A stretch of DNA of 64,000 nt from Terriglobales bacterium (GTDB lineage: Bacteria > Acidobacteriota > Terriglobia > Bryobacterales > Bryobacteraceae), in the NCBI GenBank assembly GCA_027485675.1, contig JAIXQP010000041.1, positions 124,001 through 188,000 on the forward strand, given 5' to 3'. Under the pieces are notes generated by a model that searched no databases, was not told the DNA's origin, and saw only the letters and a list, made by a program, of their open reading frames with translations. Both the position numbers and the translations under genes were made by a program. How positions within the stretch are numbered: the stretch's first letter is position 1; each line of letters opens with the position of its first letter. Shown here piece after piece: positions 63,002 through 64,000 of the stretch.

Positions 63002-64000
63002 ATGCCCTCCTCACTCCTCCTCCGCACCGCCGCCGGCGCCGCCGCCGCACTCCTTCTGGGCTTGGCCGCGGCGCAGTCCAATCGGGTGGAGCCCGCCCCC
63101 GGTCTCCGCTGGTGGAAAGGCAATCTCCATACCCACACGCTCTGGTCCGACGGCGACGGCTTCCCCGACATGGTCGCCACCTGGTACCGCGACCACGGCT
63201 ACCATTTCCTCGCCCTCTCCGAGCACAACGTCTACGCGCAGTCCGAGCGCTGGATGCCGGCTCGCGCCATCAACCGCCGCGCCGGCGTCGATGCCGTAGC
63301 GCGTTACCGGCAACGCTTCGGCCCCCAGTGGGTGCAGTCCCGCGGCCAGGCCGCCGATGGCAGCGAAGAGATCCGCCTCAAGACGCTCGACGAGGTCCGC
63401 GCCGTGGTCGATGAGCCGCAGCGCTTCCTGATGATCCCGTCGGTCGAACTCACCGGCACCGCTGGCGACGGCCGCTCCCTGCACATGAACGCCACCAACC
63501 TGGCCGAGTCGCTCACCTTCCGCCGCGGCGCCACCATCGCCGAAAGCATGATCCGAAATCTCGATCAGGTGGAGGAGTTCGCCGCCCGCACCGGGCGCGA
63601 GGTGATGCTCCACGTCAACCATCCCAACTACAAGTGGGGCATCACGGCTGAAGACCTCGCGAGCGTCGTGCAGGAGCGCTTCTTCGAAGTCTGGAACGGC
63701 GTCGACAACGACAACGACCCCGGCGACGCGCAGCGCCCGAGCACGGACGCCATGTGGGACATCGCCAACGCCCTCCGCATCACGCGCCATCAGGCCCCGC
63801 CCCTGTACGGCCTCGCCACCGACGATACGCACGACCATCACGACAACAAGACGCGCGCCCTGCCGGGCCGCGCCTGGGTCATGGTGCGGGCTCATCACCT
63901 CAGCGCGGACTCCCTCGTCCGCGCCATCCGCGCGGGCGACTTCTACTCCTCCACTGGCGTCACCCTGGCCGATGTCACCTACCGGGATCGCCAACTCAGT
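63002..64000 (+). CDS. Exported PHP-domain metal-dependent hydrolase, 5' part
   Basis: 333 residues to the window edge. A signal peptide with a long Ala/Leu run (LLLRTAAGAAAALLLGLAAAQ) is followed by a PHP fold. The first metal motif is LHTHTLWSDGDG, then the LSEHNV motif, a PSVELTG Glu, a VNHPNYKWG motif with a metal His, and TDDTHDHHDNKTR. PHP proteins are metal phosphoesterases or related hydrolases. The ATG at 63002 lies 5 bases after the previous stop, so it probably shares a transcript with the hydrolase-DUF1080 gene. No stop codon occurs before the window ends. Confidence 0.88.
   Translation, partial: MPSSLLLRTAAGAAAALLLGLAAAQSNRVEPAPGLRWWKGNLHTHTLWSDGDGFPDMVATWYRDHGYHFLALSEHNVYAQSERWMPARAINRRAGVDAVARYRQRFGPQWVQSRGQAADGSEEIRLKTLDEVRAVVDEPQRFLMIPSVELTGTAGDGRSLHMNATNLAESLTFRRGATIAESMIRNLDQVEEFAARTGREVMLHVNHPNYKWGITAEDLASVVQERFFEVWNGVDNDNDPGDAQRPSTDAMWDIANALRITRHQAPPLYGLATDDTHDHHDNKTRALPGRAWVMVRAHHLSADSLVRAIRAGDFYSSTGVTLADVTYRDRQLS

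Overview
The window reads as a high-GC, very densely coded chromosomal stretch of a soil-type Acidobacterium, most likely Bryobacterales/Solibacter-like. That placement is an inference from the mix of gene families, not from a marker gene: a giant secreted protein of putative-Ig (He_PIG) repeats, a secreted caspase-TPR protein with DUF4384 partners, CRTAC/ASPIC-UnbV, DUF1080, GH88, Gld-type ABC genes with DUF4340, and LytS/LytR. I see no rRNA, tRNA, CRISPR array, insertion sequence, phage gene or attachment site. No gap between genes exceeds about 220 bases; the largest is 45078-45293.

Layout. 1-1776: the 3' part of engB, then rho. 1858-10044: an export operon of three HlyD-type adaptors, a MacB/FtsX-type permease and a TolC-type outer-membrane protein, with no ATPase gene in it. 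10051-12018: mutL. 12015-15615 (minus): two DUF4384 proteins and a secreted caspase-PEGA-TPR protein. 15614-25178 (plus): a divergent operon of an Ig-like membrane protein, a Tat-exported propeller-like protein and a 2669-residue protein with 27 Ig-like repeats. 25159-27785 (minus): rsmD and recG. 27806-35730 (plus): a secreted Gfo/Idh protein, then a tightly coupled run of fabI, Gld-like ABC ATPase, permease, GldG-like protein, DUF4340 protein, nicotinate phosphoribosyltransferase and nicotinamidase.

35724-49527 is a mosaic: rsfS, a coiled-coil exported protein, hpt, a CDGSH protein, an unknown exported protein, GH88, an OmpA-type protein, galK, lactate permease, a PilZ protein, an M1 peptidase coupled to a DUF948-like and a YtxH-like protein, recX and a small membrane protein. 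49562-64000: an SF1 helicase with an inserted DEDDh exonuclease, a TPR lipoprotein, a CRTAC protein, two MFS carriers, a four-gene operon (TPR/heme-c protein, histidine kinase, LytTR regulator, hydrolase), an M50 protease, an alpha/beta-hydrolase-DUF1080 fusion, and a PHP-domain protein cut by the window end.

Two window-wide patterns stand out. All nine tail-to-tail gene junctions overlap or abut, leaving no room for ordinary terminators between them, and several head-to-head junctions are only 0-40 bases, with TAnnnT hexamers a few bases before start codons. The plus strand also drifts from G-rich on the left to strongly C-rich on the right regardless of gene direction. The best candidates for undescribed biology are the caspase/DUF4384 cluster facing the giant repeat protein, the ATPase-less three-adaptor exporter, and the exonuclease-in-helicase fusion.
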